A stretch of 64,000 nucleotides of DNA from Deltaproteobacteria bacterium (GCA_024275145.1 JAJRZR010000055.1:22797-86796); one strand, 5' to 3'; positions 45,483 through 55,545 are shown, numbered from the stretch's first letter. Notes: a model not told the origin generated them from the sequence alone. Made by a program: numbers and translations.

Positions 45483-46907
45483 ATGGACAAAAACAAATTT
45501 TACAAAGGAATGGCGATTCTCGGTGGCAACGCATTATTGAAGCTCTCCAAGGACGACATGGAGATATTCCTGGAACCCGTTGCCGGTGATATTGATTCGC
45601 TAAACCTGGAAGGGCTTCGTGACATCCTCAAGGATCTGGATATTGACTTCGGGCCCTATCTGTCCCCCCAAAGGGACGGAAATCGCCTCGTTCTGGCCAG
45701 GGGCACAGCCCCGATCCCTGGGATAGACGGGAGGATAGAGATAGCAGTAGGTCTGCCTAGGCCGCCTCCTTCTGACGAGGATGATGACAGTGTGGACAGG
45801 CTGGGGAACCAGAGTGATGACAGTTTGTTCAAAGATCCCAAGGCTCTTCGCACCGTGCTATGTGTTCGAAAGGGCACTGTCGTTGCCAAAAAGATCCCTC
45901 CTACGCCTGGGACACCGGGGAAAAATGTGTTCAACGAGGAGATCCCGGCCGTACCAGGCGAGTGGCCGGTGTTCAGGCCTGGTGAGGGGGTAGAGGTAAT
46001 CGACAGGGACAGCCTTGTGGCCAACCGCGATGGCAAGTTGCACCTCGAGGATGGGGGGCTAATATCGGTCCTTGATACCTGGACCATTGAAGGCCCACTG
46101 GATATGTCTATAGGGCATACCGATTTTTGGGGCAGGGAGCTAAGGATTGCCGGTCCTGTTCTTGGCGGTCTGCGGGTCAAGGTGGAAGGGAACCTGTTCG
46201 TCGAAGGAAACATAGAGGACGAGGCCATGGTGGAGGTTGACGGTAATCTAACGGTCAATGGGTTGATAAGATCGTCCAATACAAGGATCATTGTATCAGG
46301 CGACATGGTATGCAACGCAGTTGAATACGCCAAGGTCCGTGTAGACGGCGATCTTGAGGTCGATGATTATCTTCTGGATGCCGATTGTGATGTAAGAGGC
46401 CACGTGTGGTTGGTCAATGGCAAGGGACTCGTGGCAGGGGGCAGCCTTTCATCAGGAGGATCGATTGCTGCCAGGGTACTTGGCACCCAGGCACATGTCC
46501 TGACACGTGTAAGGGCCGGTTATGATAGCTCGCTCAGAAAACGATACGAAGCTATGATAAACGAGATTGAAAAACTATCCCGAAAGCTTTCCGAGATTGA
46601 AGCAGGGCTTGAAAGGATAAAGAATGTAGAAAGGAGCGGCCCCGGCAATCAAGAGATTGCCATTATAAAGGCAAAGCTCAAAAAGGGAAGGGAAGACATC
46701 CTGAGCGTTCTATCCAAAAAACGTGCTGCCCTTGCCAATATGGATGCCCATTTTGGTAAAATGCGAAATTCAACCATACAGGTCCATTCCATGGCCTACC
46801 CGAGTGTCTCTGTACAGATAGACACCGCTGCTCTAGTACTTACCTCCCTTCAAAAGAAATGTGTTTTCAGGTTCAGAAAGGGGGAGATAGTCACCTTAAT
46901 TCCTTAG
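45483..46907 (+). CDS. DUF342/FapA family polymer-like protein
   Basis: 474 residues. The middle part (about 120-320) is a beta-helix-like repeat with motifs such as VEGNIEDEAMVEVDGNLTVN and VRVDGDLEVDDYLL, followed by a coiled coil (345-420), as in the FapA (DUF342) family. FapA members are linked to flagellar or signalling roles but the biochemical function is not settled. An AGGAGCCC region precedes the ATG. No flagellar gene is nearby. A strong hairpin follows. Confidence 0.82.
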   Translation: MDKNKFYKGMAILGGNALLKLSKDDMEIFLEPVAGDIDSLNLEGLRDILKDLDIDFGPYLSPQRDGNRLVLARGTAPIPGIDGRIEIAVGLPRPPPSDEDDDSVDRLGNQSDDSLFKDPKALRTVLCVRKGTVVAKKIPPTPGTPGKNVFNEEIPAVPGEWPVFRPGEGVEVIDRDSLVANRDGKLHLEDGGLISVLDTWTIEGPLDMSIGHTDFWGRELRIAGPVLGGLRVKVEGNLFVEGNIEDEAMVEVDGNLTVNGLIRSSNTRIIVSGDMVCNAVEYAKVRVDGDLEVDDYLLDADCDVRGHVWLVNGKGLVAGGSLSSGGSIAARVLGTQAHVLTRVRAGYDSSLRKRYEAMINEIEKLSRKLSEIEAGLERIKNVERSGPGNQEIAIIKAKLKKGREDILSVLSKKRAALANMDAHFGKMRNSTIQVHSMAYPSVSVQIDTAALVLTSLQKKCVFRFRKGEIVTLIP

Positions 46908-46923
46908 AGCGGACTGAAAAGAC

Positions 46924-46961
46924 GGGCAAACGTCGCAAAATATCGGCTGCGGCGTTTGCCC
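46924..46961. terminator. Bidirectional hairpin between fapA-like gene and psrB
   Basis: A 13-bp stem (GGGCAAACGTCGC with GCGGCGTTTGCCC, one G-U pair) with a 12-nt loop lies between the two convergent genes. No T-tract is obvious, so factor-independent ending is likely but not certain. Confidence 0.6.
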
Positions 46962-47066
46962 CCATTGAGTGATATTAGAAGGCCTGCTGGGGCTTTCCGG
47001 GTATTTCATAAGGTAACACGCATCTGGCTGTACCCAGCCCCGTAAGGCCTGTTTGCTTGATCGCGG

Positions 47067-47828
47067 TCAGAGTACCTTTATCCTGGTCCCCTTCCTGAGT
47101 GCAGCCTTCAGGATTCCACGGCGGCCCAAGTCTTCGATTCCGTTGTCTACGGTCTCCCAGGTACGTTCCCGTGGGGCATAATGTTTAAACAACAGATTCA
47201 GGTCCTTTGGTTTCCCCACCCAGTAGACGTTTGGTCCTATCTGTACCACCTTGGACTGGAGCCTCTTGGCCCCACCGTGGACAAGCTTGTGTACCCTGGA
47301 ATTGCTGTCGTAAAGATCACCAAAAATCCTCGCATCCGCTATACAGGTCTTTACACATGCCGGGATTTCACCCCGGGAGATACGTTCGTAGCAGAAGGTA
47401 CACTTATCGGCCTTGGGCTCGTCAAGGGTCTCGTCCAGATAGCGTGCATGGTATGGGCATGCCTCCACGCAGGCGCCACAGCCGATACACCGTTCCTTGT
47501 CGATAAGGACAGCGCCGGTAAAGGGCTCCTTATATGTGGCCTTTACCGTCATTTTCTTTGTTTTTCCTGTCCTGAAGTCCTTAAATACCTTGTCGACAGG
47601 ATCTGCCGGGCAGACCTCTACGCATACAGGATGGTCACAATGGTTACACAGTCCTGGGTAGAAGGTGTAAGACATGCCTTCAGGGGTCATCTCAGGCCCC
47701 ATCCTCTTTACCCAATTCCTCCTGTACCCTGGTTGTACCGGCACATGCCACTCCGCCCGGCAGGCAAGGGCACAGGCATGACAGCCTACACAACGATTTA
47801 GATCTATTACCATGGCGTACTGACTCAT
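47067..47828 (-). CDS. psrB: 4x[4Fe-4S] electron-transfer subunit of a Psr/Phs-type oxidoreductase
   Basis: 253 residues with four Cys groups: CVGCHACALAC, CNHCDHPVCVEVCP, CIGCGACVEACPY and CTFCYERI with CVKTC, the DmsB/PsrB/PhsB pattern. It should carry electrons between the molybdenum subunit encoded upstream and a membrane or cytochrome partner. No signal peptide is seen, so it probably travels with the Tat substrate PsrA. The C-terminal 60 residues have no Cys. The symbol marks family, not proven substrate. Confidence 0.87.
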   Translation of the reverse strand: MSQYAMVIDLNRCVGCHACALACRAEWHVPVQPGYRRNWVKRMGPEMTPEGMSYTFYPGLCNHCDHPVCVEVCPADPVDKVFKDFRTGKTKKMTVKATYKEPFTGAVLIDKERCIGCGACVEACPYHARYLDETLDEPKADKCTFCYERISRGEIPACVKTCIADARIFGDLYDSNSRVHKLVHGGAKRLQSKVVQIGPNVYWVGKPKDLNLLFKHYAPRERTWETVDNGIEDLGRRGILKAALRKGTRIKVL

Positions 47829-47842
47829 CTATATTACCTCCC

Positions 47843-50146
47843 CTAGGACTGTTCTATCTGGAAACGTGGAATTTCTGGTGGAACACACACGAGTTCCGGG
47901 ATATTAAGTGTTTTTCCATCCTTTATTATCCTGACAAAATCGGTTCTGTGGCTGGATGCCCCCATGAAGGGATCATTCTTGTAGTGGGTGATCAGGAACT
48001 GGTCACTGGCGCCACGCTTGTAGGCCCTTTTGAGGAAGGGGGACCTGGAACCAAATCCATGGTCGATATAGATGGCATCCGGCCGGATTCCTGGTGTCAC
48101 CTTGACTTTTATACCCAATGAACGGTATCCATTCTGGTTCTCCAGTATGACGGTATCCCCATCCTTTAAGCCGATCTTGCTAGCCACTTCATCATTGACC
48201 CATGCGTGATTTTCAGGCCATTCATTGTGAAGCCACAGGTTGTTCATGGTCCGGCTGAACGTGTGGACCGGGGCGCGGCCATAGATGAGCCGCGCAAAAC
48301 CCTCTGGAGGTGCAGGTGCCGGTATGAACTCTGGTACAGGAGGCAGATCTTCATCCGCGAAATCGCTGACCGAAAGTTGAATTTTACCGGATTCGGTTGG
48401 GACCTTGAGTGAATCCTTATCCCTGTAGGGCTTACCAGGATATGTTACGATTCCTCCCTTTTTGTTCAAAGAGGCAATGCTCAATCCAGCCTCCTTCAAC
48501 TCTTCGTTTATGAAATCCTCTTCCTTTTCACAGGAAAGCCCTTTCAACTTGAGCTTTTTAGCAAGCTGTTTGGCAGTCCAGAAAGGAGGCTTGGCCTCGA
48601 ACATGGGCTCTACTACCGGTTGTCTCAAGGTGAGGTAAGGTGTTATGCCATCGTAGACGTAGACACCATCGTAACGTTCCAGGTAGGTTGCGCCTGGAAG
48701 GACTATATCGGACCACAAGGCCGTCTCCCCCATGAGCATCTCCTCGCAGAAGATGAAATCCAGCTTTTTGATGGCCTTCATGGTGTCATATGGATTTGGA
48801 ATGGTCTGGAGTATATTCACACCGTTTATGCCCCAAAGCTTGATCGGATAAGGCTCGCCGGTGAGCGTGGCCTTTATTATGGCCGCGGTGGGACTTCCAG
48901 GGAATGGCTCCACAAAGGGATAATTGTCCCTGAGTGATGTCTCTGGTTCCTCGGAGGGGAGTTTTTCACATTTCAGACATTCGGCGTGGCCTTTGACTAC
49001 AGGTGTCTGAAATATGATCCCACCCTTGGCGCCCACAGTACCGAATAGCGCCCCGAGTATGGCAAGGGCCTGGTGCCTTCCAACATCTCCATTGCCATAC
49101 CAGGCTGAATGCCTCCCCGGGTGTATCGTCAGGTTGGGCCTGTACCTGGCCAGGAGCAATATCGCCTGCTCCATATCATCGACTTTTAGATCACAGATCC
49201 TTGCAGCCCAGGAAAGGGTATATTTCTTGACCGATTGCCTCAATCGCTCGAATCCTTCGCAATTTTTCTCTACGAAGTCCTTGTCATACAGATTATGCTC
49301 AATGACATAGTTTATCCATGTAAGGAGAAGTGCCGTATCCGTCCCAGGCCGTATGGGCAGGTATATGTCCGCCTTGTTGGCCGGTGCTGAGAACCTGGGG
49401 TCCACTACCACGAGCTTTGCACCCTTTGCCAGGCCCTCCACATATTCCCTTACGTGTGAAACGTGGACGTTTTCACCGATATGGCTGCCCACAAGCAGGA
49501 TGGCCTTTGCGTTGGCCATGTCGATATATTGTCTTGTCCCGGAGACTATATATCCCATGGTGGACATATAAGATACGGCTACCGGCCCCACACACTGAAA
49601 GAAGGCAGGCTCATTGGAATAATTCTCGGTCCCAAGTGCCTTGAAGATCTCACGCAGGAATTCAGCAGAGGCTCCATGATCAAAATAGGCAAGGGAGCTT
49701 GGGCCGTATTTCTTCCTGACCTTATCCATGTTAAAGGCGATCTCGTCTAGGGCTTCATCCCACGAGATCTTTGCCCATTTCCCTTCCCCCCTGGCACCAA
49801 CCCTTTTCAGGGGATATTTGACCCTATCAGGGTCATAAAGGAGCTGAACGCCAGAATTTCCCCTGGCGCACACCCTGGTGCCATTTACCGGGCTTTTGGG
49901 GTTGCCTTCTATCTTCACCAGTTTGCCATTCTTGACCTTGGCAACTATGGGACAGCGCCAAAAGCACATCTCGCAAACCGAGGTGACCTCCTTTGCCCCT
50001 AGGCTACCCGGCAGTTGGCCGGTGGAGGCGTCAGCCATGGTCGGGCTGAACAGGCCGCCCCCCAGCCCCTGTTTCCCTCCAGTTCCCAGGGCTGCCATGG
50101 CCATACAAGTGGCAGTGGATAGTTTAAGAAATTCCCGTCTCTTCAT
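47843..50146 (-). CDS. psrA: Molybdopterin oxidoreductase, Psr/Phs/Ttr-like catalytic subunit
   Basis: 767 residues. A Tat signal (KRREFLKLS) directs it across the membrane folded. A [4Fe-4S] site is formed by Cys58, Cys61, Cys65 and Cys93, followed by bis-MGD domains and the C-terminal MopB-binding barrel (TFSRTMNNLWLHNEWPENHAWV). The likely Mo ligand is Cys185 in AFFQCVGP; no in-frame TGA occurs. The family reduces polysulfide, thiosulfate or tetrathionate, or oxidises sulfur compounds; the substrate cannot be read from sequence. Overlaps torD by 23 bp and is followed by psrB after 14 bp. Confidence 0.88.
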   Translation of the reverse strand: MKRREFLKLSTATCMAMAALGTGGKQGLGGGLFSPTMADASTGQLPGSLGAKEVTSVCEMCFWRCPIVAKVKNGKLVKIEGNPKSPVNGTRVCARGNSGVQLLYDPDRVKYPLKRVGARGEGKWAKISWDEALDEIAFNMDKVRKKYGPSSLAYFDHGASAEFLREIFKALGTENYSNEPAFFQCVGPVAVSYMSTMGYIVSGTRQYIDMANAKAILLVGSHIGENVHVSHVREYVEGLAKGAKLVVVDPRFSAPANKADIYLPIRPGTDTALLLTWINYVIEHNLYDKDFVEKNCEGFERLRQSVKKYTLSWAARICDLKVDDMEQAILLLARYRPNLTIHPGRHSAWYGNGDVGRHQALAILGALFGTVGAKGGIIFQTPVVKGHAECLKCEKLPSEEPETSLRDNYPFVEPFPGSPTAAIIKATLTGEPYPIKLWGINGVNILQTIPNPYDTMKAIKKLDFIFCEEMLMGETALWSDIVLPGATYLERYDGVYVYDGITPYLTLRQPVVEPMFEAKPPFWTAKQLAKKLKLKGLSCEKEEDFINEELKEAGLSIASLNKKGGIVTYPGKPYRDKDSLKVPTESGKIQLSVSDFADEDLPPVPEFIPAPAPPEGFARLIYGRAPVHTFSRTMNNLWLHNEWPENHAWVNDEVASKIGLKDGDTVILENQNGYRSLGIKVKVTPGIRPDAIYIDHGFGSRSPFLKRAYKRGASDQFLITHYKNDPFMGASSHRTDFVRIIKDGKTLNIPELVCVPPEIPRFQIEQS

Positions 50147-50681
50147 TAGTAACCTCCTCTATTAATGTATTCAGGCAGGCACCTGTAATCTTATTCAATC
50201 CATGGTAAAAATTGCACGGATTGGCCTTTTGCAGGCACTCCGAAAACAGGGGAAACCACTTCATGAGGTGCCGCCTCAGAAACGAATCAAGAAGCGACAC
50301 CTGTCCTGTTTCCAAGAGATAACCGACAAACGCAAGCTCGTGCGCCAGGTGATCTGGTGGCTCCGGTCCCTTTATCGGCTCTACGCCCGCTTCCCTGTAA
50401 TAGGCCACGGCCTCGTCATATCCCTGTTGATAGAGAAGACCCGCTCCATGTCGATAGACAGAGGCATAGGGTGGCACGATGGTATTACCAGCGGAATTGA
50501 TGAATAGCCTGACATATTCGGCCTGAAACTCCGTTGCCGGGATATCCGGCACATCTTCAATGCCGCAATCCAGATCCTTGTTGAGCAAATTGATGACACG
50601 TGGACCGTGCCTAATGATTTCTTCAGAGGGATAGTAAAATGCCTTGGACAGAAAGTTAAAGGGGTGATTCCTTGTAAGCAT
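50124..50681 (-). CDS. torD: TorD/DmsD-family chaperone for the molybdoenzyme
   Basis: 185 residues, all-helical, with the family motifs EFQAEYVRLFI, PPYASVYRHG and PPDHLAHELAFVGYLL. Such chaperones bind the Tat signal of a partner molybdoenzyme and help insert the cofactor before export. It is the first gene of torD-psrA-psrB and overlaps psrA, so it clearly serves that subunit. The 209-bp gap upstream is AT-rich near the start and probably holds the promoter. Confidence 0.88.
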   Translation of the reverse strand: MLTRNHPFNFLSKAFYYPSEEIIRHGPRVINLLNKDLDCGIEDVPDIPATEFQAEYVRLFINSAGNTIVPPYASVYRHGAGLLYQQGYDEAVAYYREAGVEPIKGPEPPDHLAHELAFVGYLLETGQVSLLDSFLRRHLMKWFPLFSECLQKANPCNFYHGLNKITGACLNTLIEEVTNEETGIS

Positions 50682-50890
50682 AACAATATTTATATTACGA
50701 AAAAATTAAATGCAACAATAATTTAAAATTAAACATACCTGCTTGTGATAATTTTATTGAAGAAAGTCGAGCAGCTGGAACCCCTGTCTACATGGCTGGT
50801 AACGGCCTGGATGCCAGGCATCGATCCTGCTCTTGGCCGATTGAAGCTATCGGCAAACTCGATAACTGCCATAGAAAATGAAACCTTGTA

Positions 50891-52432
50891 TTATCGGGGC
50901 CACAGGGAGGGGAGCCAATCCGCCACCTCCTGTGCGAGGTACCCCCACCTCCCCTTTAGCTTGGCAAGCATATCTGCAGCCTTTCCATGGGCAAACACCG
51001 CAATCCTTGCGGCATCCCATGGATCGTATCCCTGGGCCAGGAGTGCCCCTATTATGCCGGTGAGTACATCCCCCATGCCCCCTGCTCCCATGCCAGGATT
51101 CCCGGTAGAGTTGATCGCAACTCTGCCGTCTGGCCTGGCGATTACCGTGCCTGCCCCCTTCAAGACAACCACTGCTCCGGTCGCCTCTGCAAGGAAACAG
51201 GCTGTACCCACTCTGTCTCGTTGTATATCCAGGGTTTTGAGGCCGGTGAGTCTTGCCATCTCGCCAGGATGGGGGGTAAGGATCCTGTCAAAGGGGGCGT
51301 TTTTCACCAATGCATGATCGGTCCCTATGGCAGTAAGGGCGTCTGCATCGGCAACGAGGGGGAGAGGAAGAGAGCCCACCAATTCCCTGACAAGTTCCAT
51401 CGTCTCTTGGCCCAGGCCAATCCCGGGACCTATCGCCACGGCCCTTTTACCCTTGAGCAATCTATCCAGCCCGTCCAGAACCGCGATGGAAGGTGATCCG
51501 TCTGTTGTCTCTGGAAGCCCTATGGTCATGGATTCCGTAAGCTTTGTGGCGAGTATGGGTTGAACGCCTTTCGGGCATCCAACCGTCACCAGTCCTGCAC
51601 CGGTCCTGAGCGCCCCTCTGGCGACCAGTGCCGCAGCACCGGTCTTGTCCCTGGAACCAGCCATCACCAGTAGATGTCCGAAGGTACCCTTGTGGCCACT
51701 GTCTGGCCTGGGCCGTACTATTGAGGAGAAGAAATCATCGTCCAGCAATTCCGTCTCGATCCCCTTACGCTCTACGAGAAAGGCTGGTATGCCTATGTCA
51801 ATTATCTCCAGGAGGCCTGTATATTCCCTGCCTGGTGAAAGAACGTGGCCTGTTTTGGGAAGGGCCATGGTAACAGTGGAATCGGCCCTGACAGCGATTG
51901 ACAATGGTTGGCCTGTATCTGCAGAAAGACCGGAAGGGATATCCACTGCCACGACCGGTACAGCAGTTTCATTGATAATGGAGATGACAGCGGCAAATCG
52001 ACCTGCAGGTGGTCTGGAAAGGCCGGTTCCAAAGATGGCATCCACAACCAGGCCCGCTGTCTCTATCGTTCTGCCCACAGGATGTACCGCTGCCTCGTCC
52101 AGGCACTCTATCATGGGGATATTGAGTTTTTTGGCTATTTCATAGTTCAATCCTGCATCCCCTTTGTACCTTTCAGGCTCTACGAGGAGCAAGATCTTTA
52201 CCCCCATCCCTGATTGGGCCAGATGCCTGGCTATGACAAACCCATCGCCCCCGTTATTACCAGGGCCAGCGACCACAAGGACTTCCCCTTGAATCGTCTG
52301 GCCATAATGTCTCCGGATGTATTCAGCAGCGCCACGGCCAGCGTTTTCCATGAGCAGAAGGCCAGGAATCCCCACACCTTCTATAGTTTCCTTGTCAAGT
52401 TCCCTCATTTGAGCAGCATTTACCACCAGCAT
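50891..52432 (-). CDS. nnrDE: Bifunctional NAD(P)H-hydrate epimerase and dehydratase
   Basis: 513 residues with both halves of the NAD(P)HX repair system. The N-terminal YjeF_N epimerase (about 1-215) has GPGNNGGDGFVIARHL and VDAIFGTGL; the C-terminal dehydratase (about 225-513) has KGTFGHLLVMAGS, LTPHPGEMARL and GMGDVLTGIIGALLAQG. It repairs hydrated NADH and NADPH. An AAAGGAGG ribosome binding site precedes the ATG. It is not co-directional with the cutA and his genes. Confidence 0.94.
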   Translation of the reverse strand: MLVVNAAQMRELDKETIEGVGIPGLLLMENAGRGAAEYIRRHYGQTIQGEVLVVAGPGNNGGDGFVIARHLAQSGMGVKILLLVEPERYKGDAGLNYEIAKKLNIPMIECLDEAAVHPVGRTIETAGLVVDAIFGTGLSRPPAGRFAAVISIINETAVPVVAVDIPSGLSADTGQPLSIAVRADSTVTMALPKTGHVLSPGREYTGLLEIIDIGIPAFLVERKGIETELLDDDFFSSIVRPRPDSGHKGTFGHLLVMAGSRDKTGAAALVARGALRTGAGLVTVGCPKGVQPILATKLTESMTIGLPETTDGSPSIAVLDGLDRLLKGKRAVAIGPGIGLGQETMELVRELVGSLPLPLVADADALTAIGTDHALVKNAPFDRILTPHPGEMARLTGLKTLDIQRDRVGTACFLAEATGAVVVLKGAGTVIARPDGRVAINSTGNPGMGAGGMGDVLTGIIGALLAQGYDPWDAARIAVFAHGKAADMLAKLKGRWGYLAQEVADWLPSLWPR

Positions 52433-52732
52433 GGCATCCTCCTTTGTTTTTAATCCGTAAGATCCATCTTGCGGCCATGAAATGAAAACGCAGTAACCAT
52501 ATAGTCAATTATATATGGCGGGCCCTGAAACTAAAAAGCAAAATTCCCCCATGGCCTTGGCGCAAGAATTTGATCGTATTCAGGGTTATTGATATTATAA
52601 AAAGTTGATTTTGAACACCTTGTTGAGCTTCAAATCCCTAAGCCCTCCGGGCAGGCTCAAGCAGGACACACCCGGCCAGGAAACGGCCTGTGTGTAAACC
52701 AGTTTCCAGACAAACTATGTATCAAGGAATTC
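52433..52732. other. 300-bp divergent gap between nnrDE and cutA
   Basis: No gene. A 9-bp hairpin (CCGTAAGA/TCTTGCGG, 52455-52474) lies in the nnrDE leader, and ACACA/TGTGT with GGCC/GGCC can pair near 52665-52695 before cutA. AT-rich stretches at 52500-52520 and 52585-52615 may hold the two promoters. Confidence 0.4.
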
Positions 52733-53089
52733 ATGGGAGATTATTACATGGACCGCAACGAAGAATCCAGGCTGATAATAATTGCTACCACTACCGGGAC
52801 CAGGGAAGACGCCAACAGGATCGCCAGGCGTCTGGTAAGGTTGAGGCTTGCCGCCTGTGCCCAGGTGAGCGGGCCTATCACCAGTCATTACTGGTGGGAA
52901 GGGACAATGGAGGAGGCCACGGAATGGCAATGCAAGCTGAAGGCCCCTGCCAGCAATTACAAGGCAATAGAGCAAGAACTCATGGCCATCCATCCGTATG
53001 AGGTCCCCCAGATAATCGCTTTGCCGGTAAAAGAGGTAGCAAGGCCCTTTGAAGAATGGATAAAGGAGTCTGTTTCATCCGCCTCTTGA
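52733..53089 (+). CDS. cutA: Divalent-cation tolerance protein CutA
   Basis: 118 residues. It has the TTTGTREDANRIARRLVRLRLAACAQV start, SHYWWEGTMEEATEW, and AIHPYEVPQIIALPV motif of trimeric CutA1. Linked to copper tolerance and signalling, but its biochemical role is unsettled. ATG at 52733 has AAGGA close by; ATG at 52748 with GGGAG is an equal option. Confidence 0.92.
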   Translation: MGDYYMDRNEESRLIIIATTTGTREDANRIARRLVRLRLAACAQVSGPITSHYWWEGTMEEATEWQCKLKAPASNYKAIEQELMAIHPYEVPQIIALPVKEVARPFEEWIKESVSSAS

Positions 53090-53103
53090 TTTTTTTCTGC
53101 CTC

Positions 53104-53132
53104 TTGACAGGTGCAAATCCTGCAATTAAACA
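53104..53132 (+). promoter_or_regulatory. Possible promoter just before hisI
   Basis: TTGACA at 53104-53109 is followed after 17 bp by TAAACA. Transcription from it would begin within a few bases of the hisI ATG at 53141 and give a leaderless mRNA. The -10 is weak, so this is tentative. Confidence 0.25.
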
Positions 53133-53140
53133 TCCCTTTC

Positions 53141-53527
53141 ATGATTGAAGCTACAGACCTTAAATTTGAAAAAGGCGCTGGCCTGCTGCCGGTTATAGCC
53201 CAAGATTACGAAACTGGTGAAATCCTTATGCTTGCATATATGAACCGGCTTGCCTGGGAAAAAACCCTGGAAACCAGGAAGGTCCATTATTGGAGCCGCT
53301 CAAGGAACACGCTTTGGCTAAAGGGTGAGACCTCCGGCCACGTACAGCTATTGAAGGAAGCCTTCGTGGATTGTGACAGGGATACGATTTTGGTCAAGGT
53401 CGAACAGCTAGGTGGTGCCGCGTGCCATACCGGATACAGGAGTTGTTTTTTCCAAAAGGTGGAGCGGGGGATGCTGATGCCAGTAGGCGAACCGGTTTTT
53501 GATCCAAAGGAGGTCTACGGAAAGTGA
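53141..53527 (+). CDS. hisI: Phosphoribosyl-AMP cyclohydrolase
   Basis: HisI opens the purine ring of PR-AMP in histidine synthesis. The 128-residue product has the [19 protein letters not shown] start, [31 protein letters not shown] and the zinc Cys residues in [13 protein letters not shown]. The separate PR-ATP pyrophosphatase (HisE) domain is absent. Homologue N-termini match the ATG at 53141, although a GTG at 53111 is in frame. It overlaps hisG by 4 bp. Confidence 0.94.
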   Translation: MIEATDLKFEKGAGLLPVIAQDYETGEILMLAYMNRLAWEKTLETRKVHYWSRSRNTLWLKGETSGHVQLLKEAFVDCDRDTILVKVEQLGGAACHTGYRSCFFQKVERGMLMPVGEPVFDPKEVYGK

Positions 53528-54399
53528 AGGAACCGCTCAAGCTCGGAATACCCAAAGGCAGCCTCCAAAAGGCCACGATAGAACTCTTTGCCAAATCCGG
53601 CTGGCGCATAGACGTACACCACAGGAGCTACTTTCCGGATATAGACGATCCGGAGATTACCTGCAGCATATGTAGGGCGCAGGAGATGTCCAGATATGTG
53701 GAACAGGGAACCCTCGATGTAGGGATTACAGGGCGTGACTGGATTCTGGAAAACGATTCCGATGTCTATCCGGTAACCGACCTCATCTATTCCAAGGTAA
53801 GCAAAAGGCCTGCAAGGTGGGTGTTAGCTGTCCCAGGGGATTCGCCCTATAAGGATGTAAAGGACCTGGAAGGGAAAAAGATAGCCACGGAGCTGGTCAA
53901 CTTTACCCGTAGATATTTCGCAGATGCAGGCGTGCAGGTAAACGTAGAATTTTCGTGGGGGGCAACCGAGGCAAAGGTGGTATCCGGCTTGGCAGATGCG
54001 ATAGTAGAGGTGACCGAGACAGGAAGCACCATTCGGGCCCATGGGCTGATCATCATCAAGGAACTGATGGAGTCCAACCCACAGCTCATTGCCAACAAAC
54101 TGGCATGGGCTGATCCATGGAAAAGACAAAAGATTGAACAGATATCCACGTTGCTTCAGGGGGCCTTGAGGGCAGATCGGTTGGTAGGGCTGAAGATGAA
54201 CTGCCCGAAGGAAAAGATAGACACTATTGTAGGCCTTCTTCCAAGCCTTAATGCCCCCACGGTCTCTCCGCTATATGATCAAAAGTGGTATTCGGTTGAA
54301 ACCGTGATCAATGAAACGAGGGTAAGGGAATTATTACCTAAGCTTCAGACAGCCGGGGCACAGGGCATTATAGAGTATGCCTTGAACAAGGTTCTTTAA
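53524..54399 (+). CDS. hisG: ATP phosphoribosyltransferase (long, HisG_L type)
   Basis: HisG commits ATP and PRPP to histidine synthesis and is the feedback point. The 291-residue length and the C-terminal ACT-like region (about 215-291, with [20 protein letters not shown]) mark the long form, which needs no HisZ. The catalytic core shows [24 protein letters not shown] and the PRPP loop [17 protein letters not shown] start overlaps hisI. Other his genes are not in the window. Confidence 0.95.
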   Translation: MKEPLKLGIPKGSLQKATIELFAKSGWRIDVHHRSYFPDIDDPEITCSICRAQEMSRYVEQGTLDVGITGRDWILENDSDVYPVTDLIYSKVSKRPARWVLAVPGDSPYKDVKDLEGKKIATELVNFTRRYFADAGVQVNVEFSWGATEAKVVSGLADAIVEVTETGSTIRAHGLIIIKELMESNPQLIANKLAWADPWKRQKIEQISTLLQGALRADRLVGLKMNCPKEKIDTIVGLLPSLNAPTVSPLYDQKWYSVETVINETRVRELLPKLQTAGAQGIIEYALNKVL

Positions 54400-54589
54400 C
54401 CAGCTAGGCTCATAATAGGGCCCATTGCTGTGAAAATGTGAAAGGGCCCTGATCGTATACGGCCTATCCTTTAATCCATCTACCTGCGTGGACAGGTTGA
54501 ACAATACGGGGTGCTTCCAGAGGCCACCCGATGTTCATTGTCAGGATTCCCATACCCACTACAATCGCTAATTCCGCTTGTTAGGCTTT

Positions 54590-55198
54590 ATGGTCCCTGT
54601 TTCCAAGATTATCAAGGCCGAATTTGTTGTCAGTGCCTTCAAGGCATCACAATTTCCGCCAGCGATCCTGCCCGAGATAGCCTTTGCAGGCCGATCAAAC
54701 GTAGGCAAATCCAGCCTTATGAATCGCCTGATGGAAAGGCGAAAACTGGTAAAGGTAAGCTCACGGCCCGGATTCACCCAGTCCATCAATTTTTTCCTCG
54801 TTGACCGACATGCCTACCTGGTGGATTTGCCTGGTTATGGGTTTGCCAAGGCGCCCAGAAAGGTCGTTCGCAGATGGCACAGGCTTGTTGAGGACTATCT
54901 TGAAGAACGCCGTACCATAGCGGGGGTGGTATGCATCCTGGATATAAGGCGTGAGCCCGACAGGATGGATCTTGATCTTCTCGACTACCTTAATGCGCTC
55001 AACAAACGTATCTGGGTAGTCCTAAACAAGATGGACAAACTTTCCCAGCCCAAACGCAGAAAGGACGTCCAAAGGATAAAGGAGAGTCTGCCCCCCTTTG
55101 TTGAAAGACCTATACCTGTTTCCTCCAAAACGGGACAGGGGATAGCAGAATTATTGGAACGTCTTTGGGACGTAATCAAACCGGAACCCAAGGCATAG
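54590..55198 (+). CDS. engB: Ribosome biogenesis GTPase EngB (YihA/YsxC)
   Basis: About 202 residues of the TrmE-Era-EngA-EngB GTPase group: P-loop GRSNVGKSSLMN, G2 Thr in GFTQSINFF, G3 DLPGYGFAKAP and G4 NKMD. The EngB-specific FAGRSNVGKSS context is clear. It acts in large ribosomal subunit assembly. ATG at 54590; TTG at 54578 is also in frame. The 190-bp gap from hisG shows no gene. Confidence 0.94.
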   Translation: MVPVSKIIKAEFVVSAFKASQFPPAILPEIAFAGRSNVGKSSLMNRLMERRKLVKVSSRPGFTQSINFFLVDRHAYLVDLPGYGFAKAPRKVVRRWHRLVEDYLEERRTIAGVVCILDIRREPDRMDLDLLDYLNALNKRIWVVLNKMDKLSQPKRRKDVQRIKESLPPFVERPIPVSSKTGQGIAELLERLWDVIKPEPKA

Positions 55199-55471
55199 CC
55201 ATAAAATATACCGTTAAAGGGGAAGTTTATATCTTGAAAAGGGTCAGCGGGTTGAATTGCGTCTGGGAGAGGGCCTTTGTCCTGGACGTTTCTTGTTCTC
55301 CGGTCGGGACCCGACCGGACAGGATGGAGCAGCTCAAGTAGAGATGCCAAGCTTTGGAAGAAGCCACTTGTTTATCCCTAACCATATGAAGACAAAAAAG
55401 ATTAACAGAAGTATTTGATCCATACCTTTCCTTTATCCTGGCCTTGCAAATTGAAGAACCGGGATCGATTC

Positions 55472-55510
55472 AGCCCGGAGCGAGCGGTTTCGATCCGACC
55501 GCTCCGGGCT
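55472..55510. terminator. Bidirectional hairpin between engB and the cytochrome gene
   Basis: A perfect 11-bp stem (AGCCCGGAGCG with CGCTCCGGGCT) lies between convergent engB and the triheme cytochrome gene. A second GC-rich hairpin (CCGGTCGG/CCGACCGG) sits near 55302-55320. The 347-bp gap otherwise holds nothing beyond a doubtful 36-codon frame from 55233. Confidence 0.65.
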
Positions 55511-55545
55511 TATCATAATTACTTGTCTATTTATTGTTAGTATTA

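Noticed and set aside
47843-50146. Selenocysteine codon in psrA, given selA in the window
   Set aside because: The frame has no internal TGA; the probable molybdenum ligand is Cys185.
50745-51317. 190-codon plus-strand frame over the nnrDE region
   Set aside because: It lies antisense to nnrDE, whose motifs are all conserved; the frame is Ser/Ala/Pro-rich and has no family features.
55233-55340. 36-codon TTG frame after engB
   Set aside because: It covers a strong GC-rich palindrome, has no good ribosome binding site and no recognisable product.
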